Source: Pseudomonadota bacterium
GTDB lineage: Bacteria; Bdellovibrionota; UBA1018; CAIMNF01
Length of the DNA stretch: 64,000 nucleotides
Assembly (NCBI GenBank): GCA_027491115.1
Contig: JAIXWV010000006.1
Coordinates: 1-64,000, forward strand
Direction of reading: 5' to 3'
Below, one piece after another: positions 41,804-52,378 of the stretch. Both the position numbers and the translations under genes were made by a program. Below the pieces are notes generated by a model. That model saw nothing but the letters and a program-made list of their open reading frames with translations. It did not search any database and had not been told where the DNA came from. The stretch's first letter is position 1. Each line of letters opens with the position of its first letter.

Positions 41804-42588
41804 ACCTGATCGATACCCATTGCCACCTGGATTACGAGTACGACGGAGGAAAAGGTCCGGATCAGCTGGTGAGTGAGGCGGTCGAAGCTGGCGTCGGAAC
41901 CCTGATCACCATCGGAACCGAGCCGTCGAACTTTGATGCGGTCAGGGAAATTTCTGAGCGGTTTCCGAATGTTTACCACACGATCGGCGTTCACCCGCAT
42001 GATGCCTCGAAAGTGGACGCTTCAGTCCTCGCTGACATGAAGCCGAGATTGTCCCACCCGAAATGTGTCGCGATCGGAGAGATCGGGCTCGATTACTATT
42101 ACGAACACTCGGATCGAAAAAAACAGCAGGTGGAATGCGCCGCTCAACTGGAGTTGGCGGTCGAAGCCGGGAAACCCGTGGTGATCCATTCCCGGGACGG
42201 TGAAGAAGACCTCCTCCCCCTGCTTCGCGATTATGCGTCCAAACAGAAAGGCCCATCGCTCGGAGTCATTCACTGCTTCTCGGGCACGGACGGATTCGCA
42301 AGAGCCTGCATTGATCTCGGGTTCTTCATTTCCTTTTCCGGAATCCTGACTTTCAAGAACTCCGAATCGCTCCGCTCGCTTGCAGCAGGCCTCCCTCTCG
42401 ACCGGCTCCTGGTCGAAACGGACTCACCTTTCCTCGCTCCGGTGCCCTTGCGGGGCAAGAAGTGCGAACCCTTCATGGTCAAACACACGGCGATGAAGCT
42501 CGCCGAGGTCCTGGGCGTTCCGTTCACCGAACTGGCTGAAATCACCTCGGCAAACGCCCGTCGCTGTTTCAACCTGCAGACCCATTGA
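41800..42588 (+). CDS. tatD: TatD-family metal-dependent hydrolase
   Basis: TIM-barrel nuclease/deacylase. 262 residues. Metal ligands in order: DTHCHLD at the start, IGEIGLDYYY, VIHSRDGEEDL, IHCFSGTDGFA and VETDSPFLAPVPLRGKKCEP. Members of this family act as Mg-dependent 3'-5' DNases or D-aminoacyl-tRNA deacylases. Starts in an ATGA overlap with the VKOR-DsbA gene, so it is part of that operon; the functional link is not obvious. Confidence 0.95.
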   Translation: MNLIDTHCHLDYEYDGGKGPDQLVSEAVEAGVGTLITIGTEPSNFDAVREISERFPNVYHTIGVHPHDASKVDASVLADMKPRLSHPKCVAIGEIGLDYYYEHSDRKKQQVECAAQLELAVEAGKPVVIHSRDGEEDLLPLLRDYASKQKGPSLGVIHCFSGTDGFARACIDLGFFISFSGILTFKNSESLRSLAAGLPLDRLLVETDSPFLAPVPLRGKKCEPFMVKHTAMKLAEVLGVPFTELAEITSANARRCFNLQTH

Positions 42589-42601
42589 CCTTCGGTCGGC
42601 A

Positions 42602-43354
42602 TCAGCCCCCGAGATGGAACAGCAGAATACCGGTTGCGACCGACACATTGAGTGAAGTCACCCCGTCTCCGGCAGGAGGAATCGCGCAAATGACATCGCA
42701 ACTCTCTTCAGTCAGGCGACGCATTCCCTTTTCCTCATTCCCGACCACCACCAGCCACGGCCGGTCGCGAGCGACACTCGACAAGGTCTCTTTGGCATGT
42801 TCCGAGGTCCCGAGGATCCAGAGTCCCGCTTCCTTGGCCTTTTCGAGGGCCTGCTTCAGATTGATCGCCTGAACCATGGGCACATGCTCGACACCGCCCG
42901 CGGCAATGTCATAAACAGTCGCAGTCATCGGGGCTGAGCGCTCGGTGGTCATGATGATTCCCCGGATGCCGAAAAAGGCAGCCGCACGGAAAATCGCACC
43001 CAGATTCTGCGGATCCTGTAGACTGTCGAGCGCCATCCACACTCCCCGATCCTGATCACTCACCCTGTCCAGGAGGGTTTCGATCGATACAGGAGCCTTC
43101 GGACGGATCAATGCTCCATGACCACTTTCCCTACCGGTGTTGCCCTGTGGCCCACGGTTCCGGTCACGCGAACGGGGAGCGTCTTTCGATCCCTGACTGA
43201 CCCGGATCCGGTGCCGCTCCGCCAGGGCCTGAATCTCGAGCCACGCCCCTTCCAATCGATCACGGGGAAAGGTGATCTCAATCACATCCTTGGGGCGCTG
43301 CTTGAGGGCCTCAAGAACACTGTGCGGATTGCGTACAAACAATTCCTGACTCAT
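42602..43354 (-). CDS. rlmB: SpoU-family 23S rRNA 2'-O-methyltransferase (RlmB)
   Basis: Methylates a guanosine ribose in 23S rRNA. 250 residues. Small N-terminal substrate-binding domain (FVRNPHSVLEALKQRPKDV), a charged Arg/Gly-rich linker, then the SPOUT knot domain with motif 1 DSLQDPQNLGAIFRAAAFFG, motif 2 VVVGNEEKGMRRL and motif 3 IPPAGDGVTSLNVSVATGIL. The trefoil-knot residues are intact. ATG overlaps the pyrF stop (ATGA at 43351-43354). RlmB is the best fit; the exact site is unproven. Confidence 0.9.
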   Translation of the reverse strand: MSQELFVRNPHSVLEALKQRPKDVIEITFPRDRLEGAWLEIQALAERHRIRVSQGSKDAPRSRDRNRGPQGNTGRESGHGALIRPKAPVSIETLLDRVSDQDRGVWMALDSLQDPQNLGAIFRAAAFFGIRGIIMTTERSAPMTATVYDIAAGGVEHVPMVQAINLKQALEKAKEAGLWILGTSEHAKETLSSVARDRPWLVVVGNEEKGMRRLTEESCDVICAIPPAGDGVTSLNVSVATGILLFHLGG

Positions 43355-44079
43355 TCGAGTTCTCCTAAAATCGACAAGGTGGCCGCACGCGGATCTTCGG
43401 CCCGTGTGATGGGTCGTCCTACGACGACGGCAGAAGCTCCGGCCTCACGGGCCTCCTTCGGCGTCATGACCCGACTCTGGTCATGCGCAGGTGCCCCTTC
43501 CGGTCGGATCCCCGGGACCATGAGAAACAAATGAGAATGCTTGGTGCGAACGAGGGCGATCTCTTTGGGCGAGCAGACCATGCCCTGGACCGCAGGATGA
43601 TCGTGAGCAAGACTGGCGAAATGCTGGACCGAATCCGAAATCGGACGGACACCCGAAATCTTCGCCATGTGCGAGACATTCGCGATCCATTCCTCTTCGT
43701 GAAAAGAGGTGAGCACACTGACTCCGAGGATTTTTGGACGGCTGGCAATCTGCCCGGCTGAAAGAGCTTCGGCGAGCTTCAGATCGATCTCATCGAGCAT
43801 CCTTCGACCTCCGGAAAGATGAACGGTGATGAATTCGGCTCCCGTCTTCGCTCCCTGGACCACCGCTTGTGCCACGGTGTTGGGAATGTCGTGGAACTTC
43901 AAATCCAGAAACACACGGTGCCCGAGAGAACACAGCGTCTGGACCCAAGAGGCTCCGGTCGCGAGGAACAGCTCGAGACCCACCTTGTAGATCACAGGGA
44001 GCCCCTCGAGTTTTTCCATCAACTGCTCGGCATCGGACCGCTCACTGAAATCGAGCGCCACCACCAATTCGGTTCTCAT
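43351..44079 (-). CDS. pyrF: Orotidine 5'-phosphate decarboxylase
   Basis: Last step of UMP synthesis. 242 residues from the ATG at 44079 with AAGGA about eight bases upstream; the frame reaches 44130 but that would overlap proS. Motifs: VVALDFSERSDAEQL at the start, KVGLELFLATG and the catalytic Lys-Asp array VFLDLKFHDIPNT, then MVPGIRPEGAP and SAVVVGRPITRA that bind phosphate. Lies between proS (13 bases upstream) and rlmB (4-base overlap). Confidence 0.95.
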   Translation of the reverse strand: MRTELVVALDFSERSDAEQLMEKLEGLPVIYKVGLELFLATGASWVQTLCSLGHRVFLDLKFHDIPNTVAQAVVQGAKTGAEFITVHLSGGRRMLDEIDLKLAEALSAGQIASRPKILGVSVLTSFHEEEWIANVSHMAKISGVRPISDSVQHFASLAHDHPAVQGMVCSPKEIALVRTKHSHLFLMVPGIRPEGAPAHDQSRVMTPKEAREAGASAVVVGRPITRAEDPRAATLSILGELE

Positions 44080-44092
44080 CCGGCGGTCCTTC

Positions 44093-45565
44093 TCAGTACG
44101 ACCGGGCGAAGATCGCCATGACGGTGCCATCTTTCTTGCCGGTCATGAAACATGGCTTGCCGGCCTGAACCGGCTTGAAGGATTCGTCGAGCAGGATGCA
44201 ACGGAGGGTGGCCTTCGTTTCCTCCTTGATCTGCTCTTCAGCCGCACGATCGAGACTCCAAGGGACCTTGTAGAATCCGCCCTTTTCATCGAGAAGCTTC
44301 TTGAACGTGGCGTAATCGTCCACCTCGTGGGTGTTGCGATCGCGATGGGCGCGGGCCTTTTCGAGCAACTCCGATTGCATGGACTTGAGTTCACGCGCGA
44401 TCTTGGCGGGAAGATCAGCCAGAGGGACGAATTCCTTCACTCCCACGTCACGTCGTGTGAATACGGCCTGGGACTTATCCAGATCGCGGGGACCGATTTC
44501 GATCCGGACCGGAATCCCAATCAGTTCGTATTCGTGGAACTTCCAGCCGGCTTGCTTGGTGTCGTCCTTGTCGACCGTCACACCGATCCGGTACGGGAGG
44601 CTTTGGGCATCAGAGTGCTCGCGGATGGCCGCGGCAAGGCGATCGGCGGCAGCGTGAACTGCGGGTGCAGCATCAGCCTTGGGGGTGATCGGAACGATGA
44701 CCACGTGGGTCTCCGCCAACATGGGAGGCAGGACCAACCCTTTGTCGTCCGAGTGGGTCATGATCATTCCACCGATCAAGCGAGTGGAAACGCCCCAACT
44801 GGTTTGGAACACGTGCTTCTGCTTGCCATCCTTGTCGAGGAACATCGTATCGAAGGCCTTGGCGAAGTGATCGGAGAGATTGTGTGACGTTCCCGCTTGG
44901 AGGGCTTTCCCGTCCTGCATCATCGCTTCGATGCAATAGGTCCGGAGGGCGCCGGCGAACTTCTCAGCCTCGGACTTCATCCCGGGAACAACGGGCATCG
45001 CAAGCACATTTTCTGCGAACTCATGGTACATTTTCAGCATCCGCTGAGTGAAAACTTCAGCTTCATCCAGCGTGGCATGGCAGGTGTGCCCCTCCTGCCA
45101 GAGGAACTCGGTCGTCCTCAAAAAGAGCCGCGTGCGCATTTCCCAACGAACCACATTGGCCCACTGGTTCATGAGCAAAGGGAGGTCCCGGTAACTCTGG
45201 ATCCACTTGGCGAACATCGAGTTGATGATGGTCTCGGAAGTCGGGCGGACGACGAGCTTCTCATCCAGATCCTTGGCCCCTGCATGGGTCACTACGGCGA
45301 CCTGGGGAGCAAAGCCCTCCACATGGTCCGCTTCTTTTTTGATGAAGCTTTCAGGAATGAACATGGGGAAATAGGCATTTCTCACCCCTGCCGCCTTGAT
45401 CCGATCGTTCATTTCTCTTTGGATCCGTTCCCAGATCGAATAGCCGTTCGGGCGAATGACCATGCATCCTTTTACCGGACTGTAATCGGCCAAGCGAGCC
45501 TGGATCACCACATCCTGATACCACTCGGGGAAGTTTTCGCTGCGGGGTGTGATTTTTTCTGCCAT
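44093..45565 (-). CDS. proS: Prolyl-tRNA synthetase, archaeal/eukaryote-type
   Basis: Attaches proline to tRNAPro. 490 residues from the ATG at 45565. Class II motifs: [61 protein letters not shown], then [12 protein letters not shown]; the anticodon domain begins [13 protein letters not shown]. It has no bacterial INS editing insertion between motifs 2 and 3, and the C-terminal part ([12 protein letters not shown] to MAIFARSY) follows the shorter archaeal-type (ProS type 3) plan. Divergent from ntrY by 51 bases. First gene of proS-pyrF-rlmB. Confidence 0.95.
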   Translation of the reverse strand: MAEKITPRSENFPEWYQDVVIQARLADYSPVKGCMVIRPNGYSIWERIQREMNDRIKAAGVRNAYFPMFIPESFIKKEADHVEGFAPQVAVVTHAGAKDLDEKLVVRPTSETIINSMFAKWIQSYRDLPLLMNQWANVVRWEMRTRLFLRTTEFLWQEGHTCHATLDEAEVFTQRMLKMYHEFAENVLAMPVVPGMKSEAEKFAGALRTYCIEAMMQDGKALQAGTSHNLSDHFAKAFDTMFLDKDGKQKHVFQTSWGVSTRLIGGMIMTHSDDKGLVLPPMLAETHVVIVPITPKADAAPAVHAAADRLAAAIREHSDAQSLPYRIGVTVDKDDTKQAGWKFHEYELIGIPVRIEIGPRDLDKSQAVFTRRDVGVKEFVPLADLPAKIARELKSMQSELLEKARAHRDRNTHEVDDYATFKKLLDEKGGFYKVPWSLDRAAEEQIKEETKATLRCILLDESFKPVQAGKPCFMTGKKDGTVMAIFARSY

Positions 45566-45616
45566 GCGGGGTAGAATAGTTCGATTTCGAGCCAAAATCC
45601 ATGATAATCTCGCCCC

Positions 45617-47833
45617 ATGTCGGATCGCTTGGAGCAACGGGAAGCCCGGAAAAGACGCCGGGAAAGGGTCATCATTTTCGGCCTCGCGATCGCCTTCGCA
45701 CTCCTGACCGCAGTCGAGTTCAGACTCGGTAAAATCTCCTCCACCCTGCCCTTCGTCAATTCGATTTTCTTCTTCGGGCTCATCAACTTCAACATCGTCA
45801 TCCTGGTGGGCCTGCTCTGGCTGATCTTCAAGAACGTCGGAAAGATCTTCTTCGAACGCAGGAGCCGAATTCTCGGCTCTCGTCTCAAATCAAAGCTGGT
45901 CGCGGCATTCATCGGATTTTCGATCATCCCGACCCTGACGGTCTTCACGATCTCGGCTCTCTACATCAACCAGAGCTTCGACAAATGGTTCTCGCTCAAG
46001 GTCCAGAACACACTGGAGTCTTCCCTCGAGATCACGAGTCTCTACTACAAGAACGCGGAAAACCTGTCTGCGCACTTCGCTGGATTGATTGCAAACCAGA
46101 TCCATCCTCTAAAATACGGGGCTTCCAAGAAGGCCGAAACCGCCTGGATCCAACAACTCGAGCACTTGCGCGAGCTCTATGCCCTGAATGCGGTCGAAAT
46201 TTACAGCGACCCCTTTTCAAAGCCTTGGATCGTGATGGACCCTCACTCGAAATCCCACAATCCGGACGCGTATGTCCGCCCAAGTCTTGATCGCTTGAAG
46301 GCGGCATTCCAGGGCAATCGCATCACGTTCATCCAATCGGTCGGAAGAGCCGATCTGGTGCGCTCCGGAATTCCCGTCATGGAATATCCTTCCGGCATCG
46401 TGAAGGCACTCGTTCTGGTAGATACCCTGATCCCGGTGAACCTGACCCAGAAAGCGGGGCAAATCGCGAATACCGCAGAGGAATACAAGGACATCAATCC
46501 GCTCAAGTATCCGATCAAGACGACTTACTTCATCATCCTGATCTTGATTACCCTGCTGATCATCTTCGCAGAGATCTGGCTCGGGCTTTACCTGGCACGT
46601 GAACTCACCGTACCGGTCGAACGACTGGTGCGCGCGGCGCACGAGGTGGGACGCGGCCGACTGGATATCACCATTGAAAAAACAGGTGACGACGAGATCG
46701 CCACACTGGTCGAGAGCTTCAACAAGATGACCTCGGACCTAAAGCGGAATCAGGCGGAAATCCGACAACGCACCCAACAGCTCGAGGCGATCCTTTCGAA
46801 CATTGCGACCGGTGTGGTTCTGGTGGACCGGAGCGGTGGGATCCTGACCCTCAATTCTGCGGCGAGAACCCTGCTGGATCTTGCGGATGGTGAATATTCA
46901 GGACGACCGATGAACGCGATCCTGAGAGGAGCCTCTCTAGCCGGAATCCTCGGGGTGCTCGAATCCGCACTGGAGGATGCACCGAGGACTGAGCTCGAGA
47001 CTACCTGGAGCGGGAAAGTCGCAGGCGAAGTCCGCAATTTGACCGCCATCTCATCGCCACTGAAAGAGAATGGAAAGATCTGGGGTGCTGTCGCAGTTCT
47101 GGATGATGTGACCCACCTCGTGAAGGGCCAGCGGGAAATGGCCTGGCGCGAAGTCGCGAAGCGGATTGCCCATGAGATCAAGAATCCACTGACCCCGATC
47201 AAGCTCTCGGCGCAGCGACTGCAAAGACGTCTTCGGGAACTTCCAGGAAAAGACGGACAATTGGTCCAGGAATGCACCAAGGTGATCATCCAGCACACCG
47301 ACGAACTGAAGGAGATGGTGAACGAGTTCTCGAACTTCGCGCGCCTTCCCGAAGTTTCCCCCACACCTCAACATTTGAACGAGCTCATTCAGGACACCTT
47401 GAAGCTGTACTTGTCGGCCCACCCGGAAATCCATTTCATCACACGACTTGAAACCCACTTACCGGTCATCAATCTCGATCGCGACCAGATGAAACGGGTG
47501 CTGATGAATCTGATCGACAACGGAATTGCAGCGATCCGTTCCGTCAAAGCGTCCCGACCCGGAAGGATCGAGATCGAGACCCATTACAACGCACCACTCG
47601 AGATGGCAGCCCTGATCCTGAAAGACAATGGTCCCGGAATGAGCGAAGAGATCCAGGAACGGGCTTTCGAGCCTTATTTCTCGACCAAATCGGAAGGTAC
47701 CGGACTAGGCCTCGCGATTGTGAAGAGAATCATCAATGACCACGGCGGCTACATCCGCTTGTCGTCCAAGCTTGACGCAGGGACGTCTTTTATCATTGAG
47801 CTTCCCCTCAAAACCGCTAAGCTGATCTCATGA
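45617..47833 (+). CDS. ntrY: NtrY-like sensor histidine kinase
   Basis: Membrane sensor kinase. 738 residues. Three membrane helices in the first 115 residues (about 18-34, 45-70, 94-115), a periplasmic region, a fourth helix near 297-320 ([20 protein letters not shown]), a HAMP domain ([20 protein letters not shown]), a PAS domain at about 385-490, and the kinase core with the phosphorylated His at about 519 in [23 protein letters not shown]-binding G boxes: [22 protein letters not shown] and [17 protein letters not shown]. Overlaps the regulator gene by ATGA. NtrY relatives sense nitrogen state or redox; here the stimulus is unknown. Confidence 0.93.
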   Translation: MSDRLEQREARKRRRERVIIFGLAIAFALLTAVEFRLGKISSTLPFVNSIFFFGLINFNIVILVGLLWLIFKNVGKIFFERRSRILGSRLKSKLVAAFIGFSIIPTLTVFTISALYINQSFDKWFSLKVQNTLESSLEITSLYYKNAENLSAHFAGLIANQIHPLKYGASKKAETAWIQQLEHLRELYALNAVEIYSDPFSKPWIVMDPHSKSHNPDAYVRPSLDRLKAAFQGNRITFIQSVGRADLVRSGIPVMEYPSGIVKALVLVDTLIPVNLTQKAGQIANTAEEYKDINPLKYPIKTTYFIILILITLLIIFAEIWLGLYLARELTVPVERLVRAAHEVGRGRLDITIEKTGDDEIATLVESFNKMTSDLKRNQAEIRQRTQQLEAILSNIATGVVLVDRSGGILTLNSAARTLLDLADGEYSGRPMNAILRGASLAGILGVLESALEDAPRTELETTWSGKVAGEVRNLTAISSPLKENGKIWGAVAVLDDVTHLVKGQREMAWREVAKRIAHEIKNPLTPIKLSAQRLQRRLRELPGKDGQLVQECTKVIIQHTDELKEMVNEFSNFARLPEVSPTPQHLNELIQDTLKLYLSAHPEIHFITRLETHLPVINLDRDQMKRVLMNLIDNGIAAIRSVKASRPGRIEIETHYNAPLEMAALILKDNGPGMSEEIQERAFEPYFSTKSEGTGLGLAIVKRIINDHGGYIRLSSKLDAGTSFIIELPLKTAKLIS

Positions 47834-49227
47834 GCCGGACCATCCTGATCATCGATGACGAACCCTCGATCCGGGACTCGCTCGCCGGCGCACTCCAGGA
47901 CGAAGGCTACCGGACACTGAAATCCCCGAACGCCCGCCAAGGGATCGAGACCGCTCTGAGGGAAAATCCGGATCTGATCCTTCTCGACATCTGGATGCCG
48001 GATCTGGACGGCATGGCGGCCCTGACTGAAATGAAGGCCAAGGGCATTGATATTCCCGTAATCATCATGTCAGGTCACGGAAACATCGAGACCGCAGTGA
48101 AAGCGACCAAGCTCGGGGCCTTCGATTTCATGGAGAAGCCGGTAGAGCTCGACCGCTTGCTGGTCCTGATCCGGAATGCCCTTTCAGCACGCGATCTGAT
48201 CGAAGAAAACCAAGCCCTCCGTAAGCAACTTTCGGGCAAAAGACCGTTCATCGGAGACGCGCCTTCGATGAAGCAGATCCAGGAACTCATGCGGAGGGTG
48301 GCACCCACCAACAGTTCGGTCCTCATCACCGGAGAAAACGGAACCGGAAAAGAGGTGGCGGCACAAACCATTCATGCCCTCTCCCACCGTTTTAAAAAGC
48401 CTTTCATCGAGGTGAATTGCGCGGCCATTCCCGAGGAATTGATCGAGAGCGAGCTTTTCGGACATGAACGAGGCGCCTTCACCGGGGCGACCCAACTCCG
48501 CCGTGGTCGATTCGACCTTGCCGACCAAGGAACGCTTTTTTTGGATGAAATCGGCGATATGTCGATGAAAACCCAGGCCAAGATCCTCCGCATCCTCCAG
48601 GAACAAAAGTTCGAACGGGTAGGAGGACACGAGACCCACTCGGTGGATGTCCGGGTGATTGCAGCGACGAACAAGGATCTGAAGCAGGAGATCGCGAAAG
48701 GGAACTTCAGGGAAGACTTGTATTTCCGTCTGAACGTGATCCGGATCCATATCCCCGCTCTCCGAGACCGCAAAGAGGACATCCAGACCCTCAGCGACCA
48801 CTTTTTGAAGGAATTCTCTTTCTCTCACCAAAAACCCAAGCGGACCTTTTCAAAGGAGGGCATCACACTTCTCGAGCGTCACTCCTGGCCGGGTAACATC
48901 CGTGAGCTCAGAAATCTGATCGAGCGGATCGTGATTCTGCAAGCCCCAGAGGAATCCGACCCGATCGGACCGGATGAACTCAAGATGCATCTTGGAGATG
49001 AAGGGTACGCACCTGTTTCCTCTGGAGAGGTGGAGACCCACGGTGTCGTGGCTCTGTCGGCCGGACGCTCCCTCAAGGACGCCAAAGCCGATTTCGAGCG
49101 GGAATACATCATCCAATCACTTCGTGAAAACGACTGGAACATCTCTAAAACCGCGCAAGTCCTCGGAATCGAGAGGAGCTATCTCCACCGCCGGATGAAG
49201 TCGTTCGGAATCGAATCAGAAGACTGA
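47830..49227 (+). CDS. ntrX: NtrX/NtrC-family sigma-54 response regulator
   Basis: Sigma-54 activator. 465 residues: receiver domain (ILIIDDEPSIRDSLAGAL, phospho-Asp in LILLDIWMPDLDG near 54), AAA+ domain with Walker A GENGTGKEVAAQTIH, the sigma-54 contact loop FGHERGAFTGATQ near 215, Walker B GTLFLDEIGDMS, and a C-terminal Fis-type helix-turn-helix (NISKTAQVLGIERSYLHRRM). The GAFTGA loop is intact. Its start overlaps the kinase stop. No nif or gln genes lie nearby, so targets are elsewhere. Confidence 0.95.
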   Translation: MSRTILIIDDEPSIRDSLAGALQDEGYRTLKSPNARQGIETALRENPDLILLDIWMPDLDGMAALTEMKAKGIDIPVIIMSGHGNIETAVKATKLGAFDFMEKPVELDRLLVLIRNALSARDLIEENQALRKQLSGKRPFIGDAPSMKQIQELMRRVAPTNSSVLITGENGTGKEVAAQTIHALSHRFKKPFIEVNCAAIPEELIESELFGHERGAFTGATQLRRGRFDLADQGTLFLDEIGDMSMKTQAKILRILQEQKFERVGGHETHSVDVRVIAATNKDLKQEIAKGNFREDLYFRLNVIRIHIPALRDRKEDIQTLSDHFLKEFSFSHQKPKRTFSKEGITLLERHSWPGNIRELRNLIERIVILQAPEESDPIGPDELKMHLGDEGYAPVSSGEVETHGVVALSAGRSLKDAKADFEREYIIQSLRENDWNISKTAQVLGIERSYLHRRMKSFGIESED

Positions 49228-49235
49228 CCGCACGG

Positions 49236-50738
49236 TCAGAGTCCGTAAATCGATCCGTATTTCGACTTGGCGTAATCCATGAAATCGCCCACGTCCAGAC
49301 CTTTACCTGTGGTCTGAATCAGCAACTCCTCGGAGTTCAAGCTGCGTCCCTTGGAATGGACCTTGGTCCTGAGCCACTCGAGAATCGGAGCCAGATTCCC
49401 TTGTTCAACTAATCCGTCGAATCCGGAAATCTGCTTTTTCATCGCGGCGGCCAACTGGGCTGCATAGAAACTACCGAAGGAATAGGTCGGGAAATAACCG
49501 AACGATCCGTAAGACCAATGGATGTCCTGAAGGCAACCTTCCGAGTCGTTCGATGGACGGATCCCGAGAAACTCTTCATAGCGATCATTCCAAACCCGGG
49601 GTACGTCGGCAACTTCGATTGAACCTTCGATCAGCGCTTTTTCGATCAGGTAACGGATGTAAATGTGGGCATGATAAGTGAGCTCGTCGGCCTCCACCCG
49701 GATGAACGACGGCTCGATCCGGTTGACTCCGCGGTAGAACGCATCGAGGGGAACGGACGCGAGATTCTCCGGGAACTCCTGCTGGAGGACCGGATAGTTC
49801 GCCTTCCAGTAGGGAAGCGAGCGGGCGATATTGTTCTCCCAGAACCGCGACTGAGACTCGTGGAAAGCCAAAGACAAAGCCGATCCGAGAGGGAGCCCAT
49901 AGTGCTCCTCGAGCGGAAGCCCCAACTCATAGAGCCCGTGTCCGGCCTCGTGGATGGCAGCAAAGAGCATCATGGTGAATTCGTGCTCATCGCTCCGGAG
50001 GGTGATCCGGACATCCCCCGGTCCAAAAGTCGTACAAAAAGGATGGGGAGCGTCGTCCGCTCGACCGGAATCGAAATCATACCCCATCTGGCGGACCATC
50101 TTCTCGGAGAAGGTCCACTGTTTGGCTTTGGGATAATGCTTCATCAAAAAGGAATGATCTGGTTGGGGACGGCTCAGAATCTGCCGGATGTATGGAAACA
50201 GCTCTTTCCGTACCCGATCGAATACTTCATCGATCTTGGCGACCGTTAAACCGGGTTCATAGTCTTCGAGGAGCGCCTCGTAGGGATGATGGGTATAGCC
50301 AAGGAGACGGGTTTCTTCCCGCTTCAACTGGACGATCTGCTCGAGCAGGGGTTTGAAAATGGAAAAATCCTTCTTGGTCCGGGCTTCATGCCAGGCACCG
50401 AAAGCTTCGGAAGTCACCAGGGACATCTTCTCGACGAAAGCATCGGGATATTTCTTCTTCCTCTCGAAATCCTTCCGGGTCAGGGCGACGTTGATCCGCT
50501 GTTCGGAGTTCAGTTCCGCGCTCGACTCCAATCGATCCAGCAGGCTCCCGAACCCGCCATCCGTGAACATCTCGTGTCCCAAGGTCGAAAGTGTCGCCAA
50601 CTGACGGCCACGAGCCCTGGCGCCGTTTTTCGGCATGTAGACTTGCTGGTCCCAGCCCAACACCGCCCCGGCGAATCCGAGGTCGGCGATTTTTGCGAGT
50701 TTGGAGCGGTAAGTATCGTAACTGGATTCAGGCTTCAT
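49236..50738 (-). CDS. M32-family metallocarboxypeptidase
   Basis: Removes C-terminal residues from peptides. 500 residues from the ATG at 50738, the usual size for Taq/Pfu-type carboxypeptidases; the frame reaches 50798 but would then overlap pruA more. Start region LAKIADLGFAGAVLGWDQQV with Q-x-x-MPKNGARARGRQLATLS is characteristic; the zinc site HEAGHGLYELG lies near residue 261 and the downstream HESQSRFWEN supplies the third ligand. Cytoplasmic. Last gene of the TPR-opp-pruA run; its start overlaps the pruA stop by 11 bases. Confidence 0.95.
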   Translation of the reverse strand: MKPESSYDTYRSKLAKIADLGFAGAVLGWDQQVYMPKNGARARGRQLATLSTLGHEMFTDGGFGSLLDRLESSAELNSEQRINVALTRKDFERKKKYPDAFVEKMSLVTSEAFGAWHEARTKKDFSIFKPLLEQIVQLKREETRLLGYTHHPYEALLEDYEPGLTVAKIDEVFDRVRKELFPYIRQILSRPQPDHSFLMKHYPKAKQWTFSEKMVRQMGYDFDSGRADDAPHPFCTTFGPGDVRITLRSDEHEFTMMLFAAIHEAGHGLYELGLPLEEHYGLPLGSALSLAFHESQSRFWENNIARSLPYWKANYPVLQQEFPENLASVPLDAFYRGVNRIEPSFIRVEADELTYHAHIYIRYLIEKALIEGSIEVADVPRVWNDRYEEFLGIRPSNDSEGCLQDIHWSYGSFGYFPTYSFGSFYAAQLAAAMKKQISGFDGLVEQGNLAPILEWLRTKVHSKGRSLNSEELLIQTTGKGLDVGDFMDYAKSKYGSIYGL

Positions 50739-52359
50739 CCATGTAAGGATACAAGACCTGCCTGGGTGGGACAAAATTTTCTTTGATGGTCCTCGCACTC
50801 ATCCAGCGTAGGAGATTCATGGCGCTACCGGCCTTGTCGTTGGTACCCGAGCGACGCGCACCTCCGAAGGGTTGTTGCCCCACCACCGCCCCGGTCGGCT
50901 TGTCATTGATGTAGAGATTTCCCGCCGCATGACGGAGAGTCTCACCCATCTTGACCAGAGCATTCCGGTCTTGCGCGATCAAGGCACCGGTCAGCGCGTA
51001 GGGCGAGGTTCCGTTGACGAGTTCGAGAGCTTCTTCTATCCGTGCGTCGTCGTACACATAGAGGGTCAGGAACGGACCGAAAATCTCTTCGCACATGGTC
51101 CTCGCCTTCGGGTCGGTGGTCCGCACCAGAGTCGGTTCGATGAAATATCCTGTTTCTCCCCGTGCCCCCCCCCCGGCGAGGACGGTGCAGCTACCGTCTT
51201 GCTTCACATGATCCAGGTAGGAGGAAATTTTCTTGAAAGCCCGCTCATCGATGACGGCATTCACCAGGTTCCGGAAGTCACGGACATCCCCTGTCCGGAT
51301 GTCGCGGATCTGTTCGACGAGGTCTTTCCCGATCCCCTGCCAAACTGAGGCGGGGATGTAAGCACGGGAAGCGGCCGAACACTTCTGACCCTGGTACTCA
51401 TAAGCACCGCGAATGAGCGCGGTCTTGAGAACCCCCGGATCGGCCGAAGGATGAGCGAAAACGAAATCCTTGCCGCCGGTTTCTCCGACAATCCGTGGAT
51501 AGCCGCGGTAACGCTCCACTCCCGCCCCCACTGTTTTCCAGATGTGATTGAAGGTACCGCTCGACCCGGTGAAGTGGACTCCGGCCAGCTCCGGATGCGG
51601 GAGCACCACCTCTCCTGCGAGAGGGCCCGAAGCAGGCACGAAGTTGATGACTCCAGGAGGAAGCCCGGCTTCACGAAACAGCTCGTAGGTCCGGTAAGCG
51701 GCGAGACATTGCTGCTCGGAGGGCTTCCACACAACGGTGTTCCCCACCAGGGCCGGAGCCGCGGGAAGATTGCCGGCGATGGCCGTGAAATTGAACGGAG
51801 TGACGGCGAACACGAATCCTTCGAGCGGACGGTAATCGACCGAGTTGTGAAGCCCCGACGGGGAGAAGGGCTGATCTCCCAGCAGCCGCTCGTAGAACGA
51901 CGCATTGAACCGGAGAAAATCAGCGAGTTCGCATGCGGCGTCGATTTCGGCCTGAAACGCATTCTTGGACTGACCGTGCATGGTCGCCCCGTTCAAACGG
52001 GCACGCCAAGGACCGGCCAGAAGATCGGCGGCTTTCAAAAAAATCTTCGCTCGTTCGAACCAGGGGAGCGCTTCCCAGTCTTTTTTGGCCGCAAGTGCGG
52101 CATCGACGGCCATCCGGAGTTCAGCCTCACCCGCCAGATGAACCCGCGCAATGATGTGCCGGTGATCATGAGGCATCCTCACCTCGAAAACATTTCCGGT
52201 CCTGATCTCGCGGCCGGCGATCACACAAGGAATCTCGACCACTTCTGATTCGATCCTCGACAACTCCGTCTTGAGCTCGGAACGTTCGCGGGAACCCTTC
52301 AAGTAGCCGAGAATGGGTTCATTGACTGGATGGGGGACGCTGAAGCGGGTATCGTGCAT
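50728..52359 (-). CDS. pruA: 1-pyrroline-5-carboxylate / L-glutamate gamma-semialdehyde dehydrogenase
   Basis: Oxidises proline-derived glutamate semialdehyde to glutamate with NAD+. 543 residues, the stand-alone form. ALDH marks: VTPFNFTAIAGNLPAAPALV, GNTVVWKPSEQQCLAAYRTY, the NAD-loop GVHFTGSSGTFNHIW, the base region RIVGETGGKDFVFAHP and the catalytic Cys in YQGQKCSAASRAYIP near residue 325; ends NDKPTGAVVGQQPFGGARRS as in PruA. It follows the SDR gene by 19 bases. No proline dehydrogenase (PutA N-part) gene is near. Confidence 0.95.
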   Translation of the reverse strand: MHDTRFSVPHPVNEPILGYLKGSRERSELKTELSRIESEVVEIPCVIAGREIRTGNVFEVRMPHDHRHIIARVHLAGEAELRMAVDAALAAKKDWEALPWFERAKIFLKAADLLAGPWRARLNGATMHGQSKNAFQAEIDAACELADFLRFNASFYERLLGDQPFSPSGLHNSVDYRPLEGFVFAVTPFNFTAIAGNLPAAPALVGNTVVWKPSEQQCLAAYRTYELFREAGLPPGVINFVPASGPLAGEVVLPHPELAGVHFTGSSGTFNHIWKTVGAGVERYRGYPRIVGETGGKDFVFAHPSADPGVLKTALIRGAYEYQGQKCSAASRAYIPASVWQGIGKDLVEQIRDIRTGDVRDFRNLVNAVIDERAFKKISSYLDHVKQDGSCTVLAGGGARGETGYFIEPTLVRTTDPKARTMCEEIFGPFLTLYVYDDARIEEALELVNGTSPYALTGALIAQDRNALVKMGETLRHAAGNLYINDKPTGAVVGQQPFGGARRSGTNDKAGSAMNLLRWMSARTIKENFVPPRQVLYPYMDEA

Positions 52360-52378
52360 GCCCGCACTTTAGCACAAA

